Shown here: positions 47,718 to 48,775 of the stretch, one piece after another
How positions within the stretch are numbered: the stretch's first letter is position 1
How the letters are laid out: each line of letters begins with the position of its first letter
Assembly: GCA_045578845.1 (NCBI GenBank)
Contig: JAZNLA010000042.1
Coordinates: 1-48,775, forward strand
Direction of reading: 5' to 3'
Source of the DNA: UMGS172 sp045578845
GTDB lineage: Bacteria; Bacillota; Clostridia; Oscillospirales; Acutalibacteraceae
DNA: 48,775 nt
Translations under genes and position numbers: made by a program
Notes under the pieces: generated by a model
Told to the model about the DNA's origin: nothing
Seen by the model: only the letters and a program-made list of their open reading frames with translations
Databases searched by the model: none

Positions 47718-48536
47718 ATGGATAATATTTGTAAATTCATAAGGACAGAAAACTCTTTAGAAAACCTTAATATTGTCAATTTTGTTTACGAAAAATCGGC
47801 TGCTTTCAAAAAATCTTTTATAACCTCCGCTTCTTATTCTATTTGCCTTGTTATTTCCGGCAGCGGAGTTCTTCACACGTTACACGGCGAATTTTCACTT
47901 TCCAAAGGTGACCTTTTCTTCACATTTTCCTCAAAGCCTTATTATATTGAAAACACATTTAAATTACAATATATGTACATTAGTTTTATAGGACTGCGTA
48001 CACCCGGTTTACTCGATAGACTGCAGATAAAATACGATAAACCGGTTTATAAGAATTTCTCGTTTTTGTCCAAACGTTGGTTAGAGGATTTTGCCAGCAC
48101 AAATGAAAATAACGCCGATTTAAAATGCGAAGCACTATTGCTGCATACCCTGTCATTTATTTGTGAAAACAAGAACGAGAAAATCGTCACCGCCGAAACC
48201 AATAATATATTACGTATAAAACAATACATTGATCTCAATTATACCGATCCAAATGTTACATTGAAAACCATAGCCAAAAAATTCAACTACAACCCCAAAT
48301 ATCTATCATCTGCGTTTGTCAAACTGTCTAAAATTTCTTTCACTAAATATATCTGCAATTTAAGAATTAATCATGCAAAAGCCCTAATGGAATCGGGAAT
48401 GACAAGCGTTACCGATATTGCATCTGCCAGCGGATTCCTTGATGCTCATTATTTTTCAAAGACATTTAAAAAATATTGCGACACTTCGCCCCGCGACTAC
48501 TGTAAAAAATACAACAACACCAAAAAGGCTAACTGA
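47718..48536 (+). CDS. AraC-family transcriptional regulator
   Basis: The regulator has 272 residues. An N-terminal cupin-like sensor covers about 1-140 (VISGSGVLHTLHGEFSLSKG). Two helix-turn-helix motifs lie in the last 100 residues: TLKTIAKKFNYNPKYLSSAF, and then TDIASASGFLDAHYFSKTFK followed by SPRDYCKKY. AGGGGG precedes the ATG. It is divergent from the Gfo/Idh gene and probably controls the leftward sugar operon in response to the sugar or an intermediate, perhaps also itself. Confidence 0.92.
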   Translation: MDNICKFIRTENSLENLNIVNFVYEKSAAFKKSFITSASYSICLVISGSGVLHTLHGEFSLSKGDLFFTFSSKPYYIENTFKLQYMYISFIGLRTPGLLDRLQIKYDKPVYKNFSFLSKRWLEDFASTNENNADLKCEALLLHTLSFICENKNEKIVTAETNNILRIKQYIDLNYTDPNVTLKTIAKKFNYNPKYLSSAFVKLSKISFTKYICNLRINHAKALMESGMTSVTDIASASGFLDAHYFSKTFKKYCDTSPRDYCKKYNNTKKAN

Positions 48537-48572
48537 AAATTTCTCGTACCACGTTAAAACCGTATAAATGTA

Positions 48573-48607
48573 CAAAAAATCCACTTCTTTTGAAGTGGAT
48601 TTTTTGG
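48573..48607. terminator. Terminator of the AraC gene
   Basis: AAAAAATCCACTTC pairs with GAAGTGGATTTTTT around a 4-nt loop; it also works for the leftward gene beyond. Confidence 0.9.
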
Positions 48608-48658
48608 GTTTACTTCTCGAAAAAGAACTGAGCGAAAACGCTGATTTTCTTTATCATT

Positions 48659-48775
48659 TTATAAAAAGTCAATATTTTTTATAAATTCTTGCGGCAATAC
48701 AAGATTGTAGTTTTCATAATGATAAATTAGTTTAGTATCCCACTCATAAATGCCGTCAGTCATCAATAACCATTG
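48659..48775 (-). CDS. 3' end of an unrecognised leftward gene (cut by window edge)
   Basis: On the minus strand an open frame enters from the window edge and stops with TAA at 48659. It encodes 38 residues beginning QWLLMTDGIYEWD and ending EFIKNIDFL. The composition (Tyr, Trp, acidic) looks like real protein, and a hairpin terminator follows about 50 bases later. I do not recognise the family. Confidence 0.45.
   Translation of the reverse strand, partial: QWLLMTDGIYEWDTKLIYHYENYNLVLPQEFIKNIDFL

Noticed and set aside
1..48775. Mobile elements, CRISPR arrays, tRNA or rRNA genes
   Set aside because: No transposase, integrase, regularly spaced repeats or cloverleaf-like sequence was seen on either strand.

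Overview
The window looks like chromosome of a spore-forming, low-GC Gram-positive bacterium of the class Clostridia, probably an uncultured gut-type member. The evidence is SpoVAC, SpoVAD, YqfC and YqfD sporulation proteins, the Firmicutes-type block phoH-ybeY-era-yqzL-recO-mutS2, AGGAGG-like ribosome binding sites, lipoprotein signal peptides and compact sigma-A promoters. No tRNA, rRNA, CRISPR array, transposase or prophage gene was seen. No gene-free stretch exceeds 300 bases; the longest is about 275 bases, before the AraC-type regulator.

Layout. (1) 1-7.4 kb: a cut gene end, then a leftward block with an aldo/keto reductase, quinolinate synthase (nadA), mnmA, two tandem cyclophilins (one cytoplasmic, one lipoprotein), a malate/lactate dehydrogenase and malic enzyme. 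(2) 7.6-15 kb: an iron alcohol dehydrogenase, spoVAD, a DUF2752 protein, two nearly identical zinc-ribbon membrane proteins with copied promoters, an OmpA-like lipoprotein, an FAD oxidoreductase and spoVAC. (3) 15-27.6 kb: a rightward housekeeping run (yqfC, yqfD, phoH, ybeY, era, a 47-residue yqzL-like gene, recO, mutS2), continuing into a leucine-rich-repeat lipoprotein, nth, yhaO-like and yhaN-like genes coupled by stop/start overlaps. (4) 27.7-31.1 kb leftward: a small 2[4Fe-4S] ferredoxin, yebC, ruvX/yqgF, a papain-like protein, tadA and a CPBP membrane protease. (5) 31.4-36.2 kb: glycogen phosphorylase and a polar amino-acid ABC importer.

(6) 36.4-47.4 kb is the most unusual region: a sugar-catabolic locus. 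Rightward are a cytoplasmic alpha-L-fucosidase and a fuculose-phosphate-type aldolase. Facing them is a tightly packed leftward operon: Gfo/Idh oxidoreductase, hexapeptide acyltransferase, FSA-type transaldolase, SIS sugar-phosphate isomerase, a YjbQ-family protein, an archaeal-type triose-phosphate isomerase, a second YjbQ-family protein, an arabinose/fucose-type isomerase, an amidohydrolase and an FGGY kinase. An AraC regulator is divergent from it. My reading (inference) is isomerase, kinase and aldolase cleaving a sugar to dihydroxyacetone phosphate plus a short aldehyde. The dedicated triose-phosphate isomerase, transaldolase and SIS isomerase would then recapture the aldehyde into the pentose-phosphate pool without a redox step. 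The two YjbQ proteins and the amidohydrolase have no assigned step. No sugar transporter is visible.

Limits: assignments come from reading motifs by eye. Promoters, operators and start codons are predictions from sequence, and family comparisons are from memory.
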